Of a stretch of DNA of 64,000 nt, positions 34,811-43,219 are shown one piece after another. The stretch comes from Fontisubflavum oceani. Lineage in GTDB: Bacteria > Pseudomonadota > Alphaproteobacteria > Rhodobacterales > Rhodobacteraceae. The notes beneath the pieces are model-generated. The model saw only the letters and a program-made list of their open reading frames with translations, was not told the DNA's origin and made no database searches. The position numbers and the translations under genes were made by a program. The DNA lies in the NCBI RefSeq assembly GCF_030407165.1, contig NZ_CP129111.1:2232001-2296000 (forward strand). The letters run 5' to 3'. Position 1 is the first letter of the stretch. Each line of letters opens with the position of its first letter.

Positions 34811-35386
34811 TCAGTTGTCCTGAGACAGTTGGGTTTGCAGCATCCGGGCGTGATAGCGCTGGAAATCTTCCTCGCTGTCGTAGCCTTTGTCCAACACCCA
34901 GGTCAGCATGTTGAAGGTTGTCCAACGCTCAAACGCGCCGGGCATGGTGACAACGGCGGCCTCGGTGGCCGTCAGGTCCTCGGGCACGTCCTCCGGGAAA
35001 AACAGGATCGTCGGTGTAAACAGGGTGCGCCAGCGCCGCGCGGCATCGCGCTCGCTCATCATCTCGCCGTCGAAATCAGTCACTTCGGTCGAGCCGTGCA
35101 TATTGATGCGCACGAAAAAGAAATCCTCGGTCAGCATCTGCTCGATCTCGGGAACGACGAAGACCTCTTCATGCATCTGCGTGCAGTAGATGCAGCCGCG
35201 CTGTTCAATGATGATCGCCAGCCGCTGACCATTGGCATTCGCTTCGTCCAGATCTTCGCGCAGATCGCGGAATGTGTCATTCAGCCAGGGCGCGATATGC
35301 AGCCCATCATCCCCAACGGCTTCTGCCTGAACCATGACGGGGCTCACCGCCAGCATCGCCGCCGCAATCATCGCTCGCATCCACAT
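34811..35386 (-). CDS. soxW: SoxW, periplasmic thioredoxin-like protein
   Basis: A 191-residue exported thioredoxin-fold protein. The signal peptide is MIAAAMLAVSPVMVQAEA, and the redox site is EQRGCIYCTQMHEEVF (CxxC). SoxW receives electrons from SoxV, whose gene is just upstream in the same direction, and is thought to keep SoxYZ or other periplasmic cysteines reduced. Length fits the SoxW family. Confidence 0.9.
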   Translation of the reverse strand: MWMRAMIAAAMLAVSPVMVQAEAVGDDGLHIAPWLNDTFRDLREDLDEANANGQRLAIIIEQRGCIYCTQMHEEVFVVPEIEQMLTEDFFFVRINMHGSTEVTDFDGEMMSERDAARRWRTLFTPTILFFPEDVPEDLTATEAAVVTMPGAFERWTTFNMLTWVLDKGYDSEEDFQRYHARMLQTQLSQDN

Positions 35387-35422
35387 GGCAAACCTCCTCC
35401 TGAATTGCCGTCCGGTCGATCC

Positions 35423-36163
35423 TCATCCCATCGTCCGGAACACCTCGAAATTCTCAATCATCCACTGCCCGATATAGAGCAGCCCATTGGTGGCGATGAG
35501 CACGCCGAACAGAATCAAAAACGCCCCCATCGTCTTCTCCACCGCGCCCAGATGGCGACGGAACCGCCCCATCAGCACCATGAACGGCCCGACGAAGGCA
35601 GCGGCACCAATGAAGGGCAGGGTCATGCCCAGCCCATAGGCGGTCAGCAGCCAAGCCCCTTGGCTCGCGGTATCGGTGCCCGCCGCAGTGAACAGGATCG
35701 CGGCCAAGACCGGCCCGACGCAGGGCGTCCAGCCAAAGGCGAAGGCCAATCCGATCAAATACGCGCCCCCGAGGCTGAGATTGGACATGCTGCTGGTGTC
35801 GGCCTGCCACTGCCGGTTCAAAATCCCGATTTTGAACACCCCAAGGAAGTGCAGACCCATGACAATGATCAGCCCCGCCGCGATCCAGCGCAGGATGTCG
35901 AACCAATCCCGCAAGACTTGCCCAAAGACCGAGGCAGAGGCGCCAAGCCCCACAAAAACCGTCATAATACCCGCTGCGAAGATGCAGGCGGCAAAGATCG
36001 CGCGGGTCCGCACTGCCGCCGTAACCGGCGCGCCATTGGCGACCTGCGCGGCGCTCACACCCCCAAGATAACTGAGGTAAAACGGCACCATTGGCAGGAT
36101 GCAGGGCGACAGGAAGGACAGAAGCCCGGCTAGAAACGCACCCGTTGTCGTGATATCAAACAT
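35423..36163 (-). CDS. soxV: SoxV, CcdA-type membrane thiol reductant transporter
   Basis: A 246-residue six-helix membrane protein of the CcdA/DsbD-beta family. The two conserved cysteines for electron transfer are in FLSPCILPMVPFYLSYLGG and FGWTPCVGPVLAAI. It moves reducing equivalents from cytoplasmic thioredoxin to SoxW. Its ATG (36163) lies 47 bases from the soxS start on the other strand, so both share a compact divergent promoter. Confidence 0.95.
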   Translation of the reverse strand: MFDITTTGAFLAGLLSFLSPCILPMVPFYLSYLGGVSAAQVANGAPVTAAVRTRAIFAACIFAAGIMTVFVGLGASASVFGQVLRDWFDILRWIAAGLIIVMGLHFLGVFKIGILNRQWQADTSSMSNLSLGGAYLIGLAFAFGWTPCVGPVLAAILFTAAGTDTASQGAWLLTAYGLGMTLPFIGAAAFVGPFMVLMGRFRRHLGAVEKTMGAFLILFGVLIATNGLLYIGQWMIENFEVFRTMG

Positions 36164-36195
36164 GCGTTACCTACGTGACTTCACATTCAAATATT

Positions 36196-36213
36196 CATAT
36201 TAGAGATAATATG
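36196..36213. promoter_or_regulatory. Perfect inverted repeat at the soxS start, candidate SoxR operator
   Basis: CATATTA (36196-36202) and TAATATG (36207-36213) form a perfect 7-base dyad with a GAGA spacer; the last ATG is the soxS start codon. AT-rich dyads of this type are typical sites for ArsR/BigR-type sulfide-responsive repressors, and soxR is encoded just downstream. Upstream, ATTCAAAT and ATTCATAT (36184-36199) form an imperfect direct repeat. Confidence 0.5.
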
Positions 36214-36624
36214 TCGATCCGGTCAATCATCCCTTTTCTAATTCGGCTGTGCCTTGTCACGGTCGTTCTTGGTGTTGCCGGTGTGGCGGCGCCACGCATC
36301 GCCCAGGCCGAGATGACATTGGTGATGGTGGAGGAACCCGGTTGTATGTGGTGCGCGCGCTGGCGCGCGGAGGTCGGGCCGGAATATCCGATTACACCCG
36401 AAGGACTCGCCGCACCGTTGCACAGGGTCACGATGGGCGCGCCCCAAATCGATGATCTGACCTTGACCAGCGCGCCGGTCTACACCCCCACCTTTCTCTT
36501 GATTGATGAGGGCCAAGAGGTCGGGCGGATCGAAGGCTATCCGGGAGAGGAGTTTTTCTGGTGGCAACTTGGACAACTCTTGGATCGAGCCGATCCTGAT
36601 TGGGCCACACCGACGATTAATTGA
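36211..36624 (+). CDS. soxS: SoxS, periplasmic thioredoxin-like protein
   Basis: A 137-residue protein with a signal/anchor segment (MSIRSIIPFLIRLCLVTVV up to IAQA) and a thioredoxin-type CxxC site in EEPGCMWCARWRAEVG, followed by a cis-Pro region VYTPTFLLIDEG. In Paracoccus the SoxS homologue reactivates the SoxYZ carrier. Start at ATG 36211 is chosen over GTG 36175 because the short form has a normal signal peptide and the longer one runs through the operator-like dyad. It is divergent from soxV. Confidence 0.9.
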   Translation: MSIRSIIPFLIRLCLVTVVLGVAGVAAPRIAQAEMTLVMVEEPGCMWCARWRAEVGPEYPITPEGLAAPLHRVTMGAPQIDDLTLTSAPVYTPTFLLIDEGQEVGRIEGYPGEEFFWWQLGQLLDRADPDWATPTIN

Positions 36625-36698
36625 TTAAGGGAATAGGACGTTTTTATTGACCTCTCAGCCCCCATATCCCATGTCTCAGCCGGAAAAAGGGACTGCCG

Positions 36699-37106
36699 AT
36701 GACTGAGAACACCGACATACACAGCGCCGTCGCGATGGATCGTGCGATCCCGCCAAGCGGGGAGACTGCGATGTCGACGATTCTGCCTGACCTCGACGCC
36801 ACGATGGACGAAGCGACGAAGGCCCGGATTCGCGCCAATGCGCAGACCGCGTCGGATTTTCTGAAAGCGATCAGCCATGAGGGTCGTTTGATGATCCTCT
36901 GTGCCTTGGCCAATGGCGAACGGTCGGTCACTGATATCGAGCGGCTCTTGGCCTCACGCCAAGCGGCGGTGTCGCAACAGCTCTCCCGACTGCGGCTGGA
37001 AGGGCTGGTGACGGCCCGCAGAGAGGGCAAACAAATCTTTTATCGTTTGACAGATGATCGGGCGCGCAAGATCATCGAACAAGTCTACGAGTTGTTCTGC
37101 ACCTAA
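36699..37106 (+). CDS. soxR: SoxR, ArsR-family sulfur-responsive repressor
   Basis: A 135-residue winged-helix protein. The recognition helix region is RQAAVSQQLSRLRLEGLVTARREG, here best cited by its core AAVSQQLSRLRLEGLV, and the wing is GKQIFYRL. Two cysteines, in RLMILCALANGE (Cys68) and at the end in YELFCT (Cys134), are 66 residues apart, exactly the spacing of the persulfide-sensing pair of SqrR/BigR-type repressors (Cys41/Cys107 in SqrR). It probably releases the sox operators when reactive sulfur rises. An internal ATG at 36771 would still keep both cysteines. It is unrelated to the MerR-type SoxR of enterobacteria. Confidence 0.9.
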   Translation: MTENTDIHSAVAMDRAIPPSGETAMSTILPDLDATMDEATKARIRANAQTASDFLKAISHEGRLMILCALANGERSVTDIERLLASRQAAVSQQLSRLRLEGLVTARREGKQIFYRLTDDRARKIIEQVYELFCT

Positions 37107-37149
37107 GATCGTCAGTTGAGAGACCTGCGGTCGGTGCATGGGAGGGAAC

Positions 37150-38205
37150 GTGCTCGACCTTATCTCTGAGGCGCAGCTTGTGCTGCTTATTGGGCTTGTG
37201 GGCGGTGTCGTCCTGGGCCTTGCGGCGCGGCTGGGTCAATTCTGCACGCTCGGCATGATCGAAGACGTGCATTATGGCGATGACCGGGGCCGCCTCTGGA
37301 TGTGGGTGGCGGCGCTGGGCGTTGCTATGCTGGCCAATTTTGGCGCGAGCGCCGCGGGCCTGATTGACCTGGGCCAGACGATTTACCTATCGAACCGGTA
37401 TTCGGTTTTCGGCGCGATCCTTGGTGGCCTCTTGTTCGGCTATGGCATGGCCCAGGCTGGCAATTGCGGCTATGGGATGCTCGCCCGGCTCGGCGGCGGC
37501 GACCTGCGGGCGCTGATGATTGCGCTGGTGATGGGCGTTGCGGCCTATGTGACGATCAGCGGGCTCTTCAGCCCGATCCGCGCCACGCTCTTTCCAACCA
37601 TTCCGGAGCCCGATACGGCAACGGGCTATGCCCATATCCTGTCGGGCACCTTCGGGGTCTCGCCTGCGGCGATCGGGGGCGTCATCGGCGCGGTCTTGAT
37701 CGTGGCCGCGCTGCGATGGATCGGGCCGAGGGACCGCCTTCCGCGCTTGTTCTGGGGCGCGATGGTGGGCCTCGCGATCAGTTCGGGTTTTGTGGGGACC
37801 TATTGGGTCGCCACCCATGGGTTCGAAGCGCTACGGATCGGCTCCCACACCTTTACCGCGCCGATTGGCGATGCCATCCGTTATGTGATGTTCTCCACAG
37901 TTCTGGCGCCAAGCTTTGGAATCGGGTCCGTCCTTGGTGTGGTGATGGGCGGCTTTATCGGTAGTGTGATCCGCGACGGGTTCCGATGGGAAGCCTGCGA
38001 AGACCCGCGGGAGTTGAAACGCCAGTTGGCAGGCGGCGCACTCATGGGCGTCGGCGCCGTCCTCGCGGCCGGGTGCAGTGTGGGGCAGGGGCTGTCAGCC
38101 CTGTCCCTTCTTTCGATCACGGCCCCACTGGTCGCTGCCTCGATCTGGGTCGGAGCCTGGCTTGGACTTCGCCATTTGATTGTTGGATTGGTCTCGGCCA
38201 ATTGA
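37150..38205 (+). CDS. soxT: SoxT, YeeE/YedE-family thiosulfate/sulfur transporter
   Basis: A 351-residue multi-helix membrane protein. Family motifs with cysteines are AQAGNCGYGMLARLGG and VLAAGCSVGQGLSALS, which in characterised YeeE relay thiosulfate through the membrane by Cys pairs. The GTG at 37150 follows GGGAGG at a good distance; the upstream ATG at 37138 has no such site. It lies downstream of soxR on the same strand, as in Paracoccus-type sox loci, and is a distant paralogue of the gene at 24591. Confidence 0.85.
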   Translation: MLDLISEAQLVLLIGLVGGVVLGLAARLGQFCTLGMIEDVHYGDDRGRLWMWVAALGVAMLANFGASAAGLIDLGQTIYLSNRYSVFGAILGGLLFGYGMAQAGNCGYGMLARLGGGDLRALMIALVMGVAAYVTISGLFSPIRATLFPTIPEPDTATGYAHILSGTFGVSPAAIGGVIGAVLIVAALRWIGPRDRLPRLFWGAMVGLAISSGFVGTYWVATHGFEALRIGSHTFTAPIGDAIRYVMFSTVLAPSFGIGSVLGVVMGGFIGSVIRDGFRWEACEDPRELKRQLAGGALMGVGAVLAAGCSVGQGLSALSLLSITAPLVAASIWVGAWLGLRHLIVGLVSAN

Positions 38206-38340
38206 GGCGTGTCAAGAATGTCGCCAACGGATACGACGTCGAATTCCGCAAACGCTCTTTTGATTGAGAGAGCCTGTGGGTGAGTACCATCGAGTCTGTG
38301 AGCTTGTTCGACGCCTTGTCACAAGGTGCAATTTTATGCG

Positions 38341-38370
38341 TTGCATCCGCATGGTTTTGGTTGCTATATC
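38341..38370 (+). promoter_or_regulatory. Likely sigma70 promoter of tRNA-Thr
   Basis: TTGCAT (38341-38346) and TATATC (38365-38370) are separated by 18 bases and would start transcription about 30 bases before the tRNA. Confidence 0.5.
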
Positions 38371-38407
38371 CGCGCCACGTTCTGCGAAAGAGACCAAAGA
38401 ACGGTTC

Positions 38408-38483
38408 GCCCCTATAGCTCAGCTGGTAGAGCATCTGATTTGTAATCAGAGGGTCCGCGGTTCGAGTCCGTGTGGGGGCACCA
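38408..38483 (+). tRNA. tRNA-Thr (anticodon TGT)
   Basis: A complete 76-base cloverleaf. The acceptor stem GCCCCTA pairs with TGGGGGC. The D arm has AGCTCAGCTGGTAGAGC, the anticodon stem TCTGA/TCAGA encloses loop TTTGTAA with anticodon TGT, and the T arm has GGTTCGAGTCC. The terminal CCA (38481-38483) is encoded. Confidence 0.97.
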
Positions 38484-38972
38484 ATTCATAGCCTCGATAT
38501 ATGCTTCCTAAAATATCTTTATTTCAATGGGTTACCTGTCTGAGTAACCTCGAAGCTTCGGTCATGGGGCTCTGAATACGACGGCGCGGACACGCGGCCG
38601 AGTTCGGGGGCACACGTTTTGCAAGTATAGAGGACCCTTTCGCAGCAACTCATAGCGAGTCACTACGATTTTCGAGGATGTGCGTGGGCTCCCTGTTTTG
38701 GCCGAACCTGTGGATCAAGTTGAACGCGTCTCTGGCGGCGTCCGAGTCATCTTTGAAGGCTGACAAGTAAGTCATGCTTGAGCGTTCTTCTCTGCCTCTT
38801 TGGTGTTCTGCGGAGGCTGACAAGGTCCGATTGCTCTCGGCTCGAACTGTCATACTCACGCTGTCTTCGCCCTTGTTTTCGGGGTTGAATGCCCCCGTTG
38901 CCACCACTAGTAAGGCGCAAATTCTTTGAGGGTGCCACCGCCGGTGCCCATGTCACCTATGTGAGGACCCCT
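38484..38972. other. Intergenic region between tRNA-Thr and tig
   Basis: Nearly 490 bases. The first 60 are AT-richer than the surroundings and contain a small GGTTAC/GTAACC hairpin. An 85-codon minus-strand open frame (38650-38907) has no recognisable homology or ribosome-binding site, and I do not call it. No integrase, attachment duplicate of the tRNA end or insertion sequence was seen. Confidence 0.5.
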
Positions 38973-40301
38973 ATGAACGTCACCGAGACGCTGAACGACG
39001 GACTGAAACGCGCCTATGAGATCACCATCACGGGTGCTGAGCTGGACGCGAAGGTGGATGAAAAACTGGCCGAGGCGCAGCCCGAGGTCGAGATGAAGGG
39101 CTTCCGCAAAGGCAAAGTGCCGATGCCGCTGCTTAAGAAACAGTTTGGTCAGCGTCTGATGGGCGAGGCGATGCAGGAAACCGTCGATGGCGCGATGCAA
39201 AGCCATCTGGAGGAGAGCGGTGATCGCCCGGCGATGCAGCCCGAGATCAAGATGGTCAACGAAGACTGGAAAGAGGGCGACGATATCGTCGTCGCGATGT
39301 CTTACGAAGCGCTGCCCGAGATCCCGGATGTGGATTACAAGAAGCTGACGCTGGAGCGGCTGGTTGTGGCCCCGGGCGAGGCGGATGTGGAAGAGGCGCT
39401 TGGCAAGATTGCCGAGAGCGCACAGAACTTCGCAACCAAGAAAGGCAAGGCTGCCGATGGCGATCAGGTTGTGATCGATTTCCTTGGCAAGGTCGATGGC
39501 GAGGCGTTCGATGGCGGCGCGGCCGAAGACTATCCGCTGGTCCTGGGCTCAAACTCCTTCATCCCGGGCTTTGAAGAGCAGTTGATCGGCACCAAAGCCG
39601 GCGAAGAGAAAGACGTCGAGGTGTCCTTCCCCGAGGAGTACCAGGCCGAGCATCTGGCGGGCAAAGCCGCCGTGTTTGAATGCAAGGTCAAAGAGGTCAA
39701 GAAACCGGTCCCTGCCGAGGTCAACGATGATCTGGCCAAGCAATATGGGGCCGAGGACTTGGCGGCGCTGAAAGGCCAGATCGCAGAGCGGATGAAAGCC
39801 GAATACGCGGGCGCGGCCCGGCAAGTGCTGAAACGGCAGCTCCTGGATCAATTGGATGCGCAGGTGGCGTTTGACCTGCCGCCGTCGCTGGTCGATGCGG
39901 AAGCCGGTCAGATCGCGCATCAGCTGTGGCATGAGGAAAACCCTGACGTGCAGGGCCATGACCATGGTGAGATCGAAACCACCGATGAGCACAAGAAACT
40001 TGCCGAGCGCCGGGTGCGCTTGGGCCTGCTTCTGGCCGAACTGGGGCAGAAGAATGACGTGCAGGTATCCGATTCCGAGATGACCCAAGCGATCATGAAT
40101 CAGGCGCGGCAATATCCAGGCCAGGAACGTGAGTTCTTTGAGTTCATTCAGCAGAACCAGCAAGCACAGCAACAGCTGCGCGCGCCGCTGTTTGAAGACA
40201 AGGTTGTCGATTTCGTGTTCGAGATGGCCGATGTTGCAGAGAAAGACGTCTCGAAAGATGACCTGCAAAAGGCCGTCGATGCGTTGGAAGACGAAGCTTA
40301 A
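38973..40301 (+). CDS. tig: Trigger factor, ribosome-associated chaperone and peptidyl-prolyl isomerase
   Basis: A 442-residue trigger factor. The ribosome-binding segment GFRKGKVPMPLLKKQFG is near residue 45, the FKBP-type isomerase domain lies around residues 160-240 (GDQVVIDFLGKVDGEAFDGG), and the C-terminal chaperone domain is long and charged. The start MNVTETLNDGLKRAYE at 38973 matches the family; the open frame upstream of it is not part of the protein. Followed by a strong terminator. Confidence 0.96.
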   Translation: MNVTETLNDGLKRAYEITITGAELDAKVDEKLAEAQPEVEMKGFRKGKVPMPLLKKQFGQRLMGEAMQETVDGAMQSHLEESGDRPAMQPEIKMVNEDWKEGDDIVVAMSYEALPEIPDVDYKKLTLERLVVAPGEADVEEALGKIAESAQNFATKKGKAADGDQVVIDFLGKVDGEAFDGGAAEDYPLVLGSNSFIPGFEEQLIGTKAGEEKDVEVSFPEEYQAEHLAGKAAVFECKVKEVKKPVPAEVNDDLAKQYGAEDLAALKGQIAERMKAEYAGAARQVLKRQLLDQLDAQVAFDLPPSLVDAEAGQIAHQLWHEENPDVQGHDHGEIETTDEHKKLAERRVRLGLLLAELGQKNDVQVSDSEMTQAIMNQARQYPGQEREFFEFIQQNQQAQQQLRAPLFEDKVVDFVFEMADVAEKDVSKDDLQKAVDALEDEA

Positions 40302-40329
40302 GCGACGCTTCCGTTCTCAAAATCAATCA

Positions 40330-40356
40330 AGGCCGCCTGTTTGGGCGGCCTTTTTT
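40330..40356 (+). terminator. Rho-independent terminator of tig
   Basis: GGCCGCC (40331-40337) pairs with GGCGGCC (40344-40350) around a six-base loop and is followed by TTTTTT. Confidence 0.9.
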
Positions 40357-40444
40357 GTTGGGATTTTCATCAATTTAAGACAGGAAAGTTGCAAACGAAA
40401 TTATTTTTCGACAGGATCATCGCAAAATAGTTTGCGAGGGTTCC

Positions 40445-40909
40445 ATGCGTCTGTTCTTGTCTGTTCTGCTTCTTTCCTTTGGTCTCGTCGGCACGGCAAT
40501 TGCCTGTCCGCAACCGCAACAGGCGGTGCAAAGTTTCAGCTATACCGGTGACTTTCTCTGGCAGCCGCGAACCCACAACGTGACGGCAGGGGGCGATGTC
40601 AATCTTGAGCGGTGTCGATTGGCGCCGACGACGATGCGCGGGTTCGTCATTGCCCAGCCTGATTTCTCATTCCAGTTGAATGGTATGTCGGGCTACGATC
40701 TGGCGATCGACGTGTCCGAGGCAAATTGCGACACCGTTTTGTTGGTGCGCGATGCCCGCGGCAACTGGATTTTCGATGACGATAGCGGCAGCGGGTTGAA
40801 TGCGTATATCCGTTTGAGCCGCCCTGGCAACGGGCGCGTTGATGTTTGGGTCGGGACATATGATCGATCCTTGTGCGATGCGCGGCTCCGCGTGGAGACC
40901 TGGCGCTAA
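40445..40909 (+). CDS. Secreted single-domain PPC-like protein
   Basis: A 154-residue protein with a clear signal peptide (MRLFLSVLLLSFGLVGTAIA, cleavage before Cys). The single domain has SYTGDFLWQPRTHNVTAGG, FQLNGMSGYDLAIDV, CDTVLLVRDARGNWIFDDDS and GRVDVWVGTYDRSLC. This pattern resembles bacterial pre-peptidase C-terminal (PPC) beta-sandwich domains; the Asp-rich turn may bind calcium. It is the first of three neighbouring paralogues. Such proteins are often mislabelled as peptidases, but no protease motif is present. Function unknown; the surface or periplasm is its likely location. Confidence 0.75.
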   Translation: MRLFLSVLLLSFGLVGTAIACPQPQQAVQSFSYTGDFLWQPRTHNVTAGGDVNLERCRLAPTTMRGFVIAQPDFSFQLNGMSGYDLAIDVSEANCDTVLLVRDARGNWIFDDDSGSGLNAYIRLSRPGNGRVDVWVGTYDRSLCDARLRVETWR

Positions 40910-41145
40910 TCCTCGAAAAAACGGATCTCGCCTTAGGTTTTTTCTATGCCTTTGGCGGGAACCTGCCTATCCTCCACGCACGCCCAGTTCGGGCGGTCCG
41001 ACCTCGTGCCCGGTTTGATGTTTATTGACCTCATTGCATATGGCTGCGGCATGGCGACCGGGCATTTGACCTTCATCCCGACCGGGGGTCTGCGCGCCCT
41101 GGGCCGGATGTTTGATGTAGACACGGCAAACGGGAGGGAATTGAT

Positions 41146-42503
41146 ATGAGATTATTCCTCGCCAGTATTTTTCTATTTTTTTCGATGGGCGTGGCCGCGA
41201 TGGCCTGTCCGAATTATCAGCTCGCCAGCGGCGCGTTCAGCTATACCGGCGACACGCTTTACACCCCCACCACCTTCGGTGTGCAGGCCGGTGGGCCGAA
41301 CGCACTCTCCAATTGCGGTTTGGGCGGTTTGGGCTCCGGGTATTTCCGCTCGGCACCGGATTATTCCTTTGATTTGAGTGGCATGGACCCCTACCGGTTG
41401 GTCATTGATGTAGACAGCCAATGCGATGCAGCGCTTTTGGTGAATACGGCCAACGCGCAATGGCTGTTCGATGATGACAGCAACGGAAATCTTGATCCGC
41501 GGATCGAACTGACCAATGCGGCACAGACCAACGGGCGCGTCGATGTTTGGGTCGGTACCTTTGGTGGCGGTTCCTGCAGTGCAACAGTGACTTTGGAGAC
41601 TTTCTTCAACCAAGCACCAGCCCCGGCCCCGGCACCCACGCCGCTCCCGGCCTCTTGCCCGACCTGGAACTTGCAAGGTGCGCAGGTGACACTGACGGGC
41701 CAGCAGCTCTACACACCGCAGCGCTTTGGCGTGCAGGCTCAAGGTGGCACGGCCGCGTCGTCTTGCGGCGAGTTCCAAGGCACCGGGTATTTCAGCGCCG
41801 CGCCGCAATATTCGTTCTATCTCAGCGGGATGGACCAATACCGGCTTGATCTGGATGTGGTGGCCGATTGTGACACCACGCTTTTGGTCAACACCGCCGA
41901 TACGGTTTGGCATTTCAACGATGACGGCGCGGGCTATCCGAACCCGAGCCTGAGCTTGACCGGCAGTCAGGCGTTGAATGGCCGGGTCGATGTCTGGGTT
42001 GGCAGCTATACCGGCCAAAACTGCAACGCGACGCTGAATATGGAGACCTTCTTTGCTTCGGCGCCGCAGCCCCAACCGCAACCACAACCCGCGGGTGGCT
42101 GCCCAACCTTCAACATGTCGGGGCAGCAACTGACCCTGACCGGTCAGCAGCTTTACAGCCCGCAGGCCTATTCGGTGCAAGCTGGCGGCGGAACTCCGGT
42201 GAGCAACTGCAACATCGGGGCAGGCGGATATGCCAATGCGGCGCCGCATTACACCTTCTTCCTGAGCGGGATGGAGGAGTATCGTCTGGCCATCGATGTG
42301 GACAGCCAATGCGACTCGACGCTGATCGTGAACGCGGCCAACGGCCAGTGGTTCTATGATGATGACAGCAATGGCAATCTGGACCCCCGGATGGACCTGC
42401 GGGGTGCGAATTTGCTCAACGGCCGAGTCGATGTTTGGGTCGGAACATTTGGCGGAGGTGCTTGTCCTGCCACGCTGGGAATATGGAAACTTGGTTTAAC
42501 TGA
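41146..42503 (+). CDS. Secreted three-domain PPC-like repeat protein (apparent frameshift near the end)
   Basis: About 450 residues: signal peptide, then three repeats of the domain found in the two neighbouring genes, joined by Pro/Ala and Pro/Gln linkers (APAPAPAPTPLPAS; PQPQPQPQPAGG). Each repeat has YTGDTLYTP- or LTGQQLY-like starts, a C-D-x-x-LLVN segment, W-x-F-DDDSNGNLDP-type acidic turns and a VDVWVGT end with a Cys. In the third repeat the frame breaks near 42477-42482. The expected ending METWFN with a TGA at 42501-42503 appears in another frame, whereas the uncorrected frame runs through the following terminator. I therefore end the gene at 42503. Confidence 0.72.
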
Positions 42504-42551
42504 ACGGGTGTTCCGAACGGCGGTTTTGCTGCGGGGCATGTCCGCGGTAAG

Positions 42552-42574
42552 ACCGCCCCTTGGGGCGGTGTTTT
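42552..42574 (+). terminator. Terminator after the three-domain repeat gene
   Basis: A perfect 8-pair stem ACCGCCCC/GGGGCGGT (42552-42559 with 42562-42569) followed by GTTTT lies 48 bases after the corrected stop. Confidence 0.75.
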
Positions 42575-42601
42575 CACTGAAACCAAGAATGGAAGACTTA
42601 C

Positions 42602-43063
42602 ATGAAACGCTTAATTGCGGCCGTTTTTGTGCTATTTGGCCTGGCCGTGCCAGCTTTGGCTTGCCCGACATTTGATACAACCGGGGCAACCTACACCCTG
42701 ACCGGGGATCAACTCTACAGCCCGCAAAGCTATTCTGTTGTTGCGGGTGGACCGAACCAGCTGCGCAACTGCGGCTTTCAGTATTCCGGCAGTGTGATTT
42801 CGTCCCCCGATTTCTCGTTCTATCTGAGCGGGATGGACAATTACCGTCTGGAGATCGAAGTGACATCCGCCTGTGACACGGTGCTTTTGGTCAACTCGGC
42901 CAACACCACCTGGTTCTTCGACGATGATTCCCGTGGCAATCTTGACCCAGTGATCAACATCCGTGGCGGCGAGCATCTCAATGGCCGGGTCGACGTTTGG
43001 GTCGGCACCTATAATGGCGATTATTGCGACGCCACGCTTGAGATGGAAACCTGGAACAACTGA
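42602..43063 (+). CDS. Secreted single-domain PPC-like protein
   Basis: A 153-residue paralogue of the preceding two genes. Signal peptide MKRLIAAVFVLFGLAVPALA, then CPTFDTTGATYTLTGDQLYS, a CDTVLLVNSANTTWFFDDDS segment and NGRVDVWVGTYNGDYCDATL ending METWNN. Cysteines sit at the same four places as in the other domains (start, middle, C-D and near the end), suggesting two disulfides. It lies between two terminators, so it is transcribed alone. Function unknown. Confidence 0.78.
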   Translation: MKRLIAAVFVLFGLAVPALACPTFDTTGATYTLTGDQLYSPQSYSVVAGGPNQLRNCGFQYSGSVISSPDFSFYLSGMDNYRLEIEVTSACDTVLLVNSANTTWFFDDDSRGNLDPVINIRGGEHLNGRVDVWVGTYNGDYCDATLEMETWNN

Positions 43064-43092
43064 TCCGGGCCGACAGCATCTGACAAAATTGG

Positions 43093-43122
43093 AAAACCCG
43101 CCACGATGGCGGGTTTTGCTTT
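43093..43122 (+). terminator. Terminator after the single-domain repeat gene
   Basis: An 11-pair stem (43093-43103 with 43107-43117) with a CGA loop, flanked by A and T runs, so it can act in both directions. Confidence 0.85.
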
Positions 43123-43166
43123 TTTCCTGGGCGCACTCTTCTGTGGGTAGCGCTTCGCCGGGCATG

Positions 43167-43197
43167 AAAAAACCGCGCCGGGTCAGGGCGCGGTTTT
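43167..43197 (-). terminator. Terminator of the rpsF-rpsR-rplI operon
   Basis: An 11-pair stem (43169-43179 with 43187-43197). On the minus strand it is followed by a T run and lies just after rplI. Confidence 0.85.
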
Positions 43198-43219
43198 CGA
43201 TTTCGGGTGACCGATAGGA

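Noticed and set aside
36699..37106. MerR-type redox regulator SoxR
   Set aside because: The protein is ArsR-type by its winged-helix pattern and lacks the iron-sulfur Cys cluster of enterobacterial SoxR.
38650..38907. An 85-codon minus-strand gene between tRNA-Thr and tig
   Set aside because: No ribosome-binding site, no recognisable family, and overlapping open frames of equal quality on the same strand.
38408..38972. Genomic-island insertion at tRNA-Thr
   Set aside because: No integrase gene and no repeated tRNA 3' end were found downstream; tig follows normally.
40946..41149. A small plus-strand ORF between two repeat-protein genes
   Set aside because: No Shine-Dalgarno sequence and no protein-like features; it overlaps the likely promoter of the following gene.
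41146..42675. A 509-residue version of the repeat protein
   Set aside because: Its tail is out of frame with the repeat pattern, crosses a strong terminator and overlaps the next gene's signal peptide.
40445..43063. Serine proteases (as such proteins are sometimes named)
   Set aside because: No Ser-His-Asp motif of family S1 is visible; the sequence pattern is that of a PPC-like beta-sandwich.
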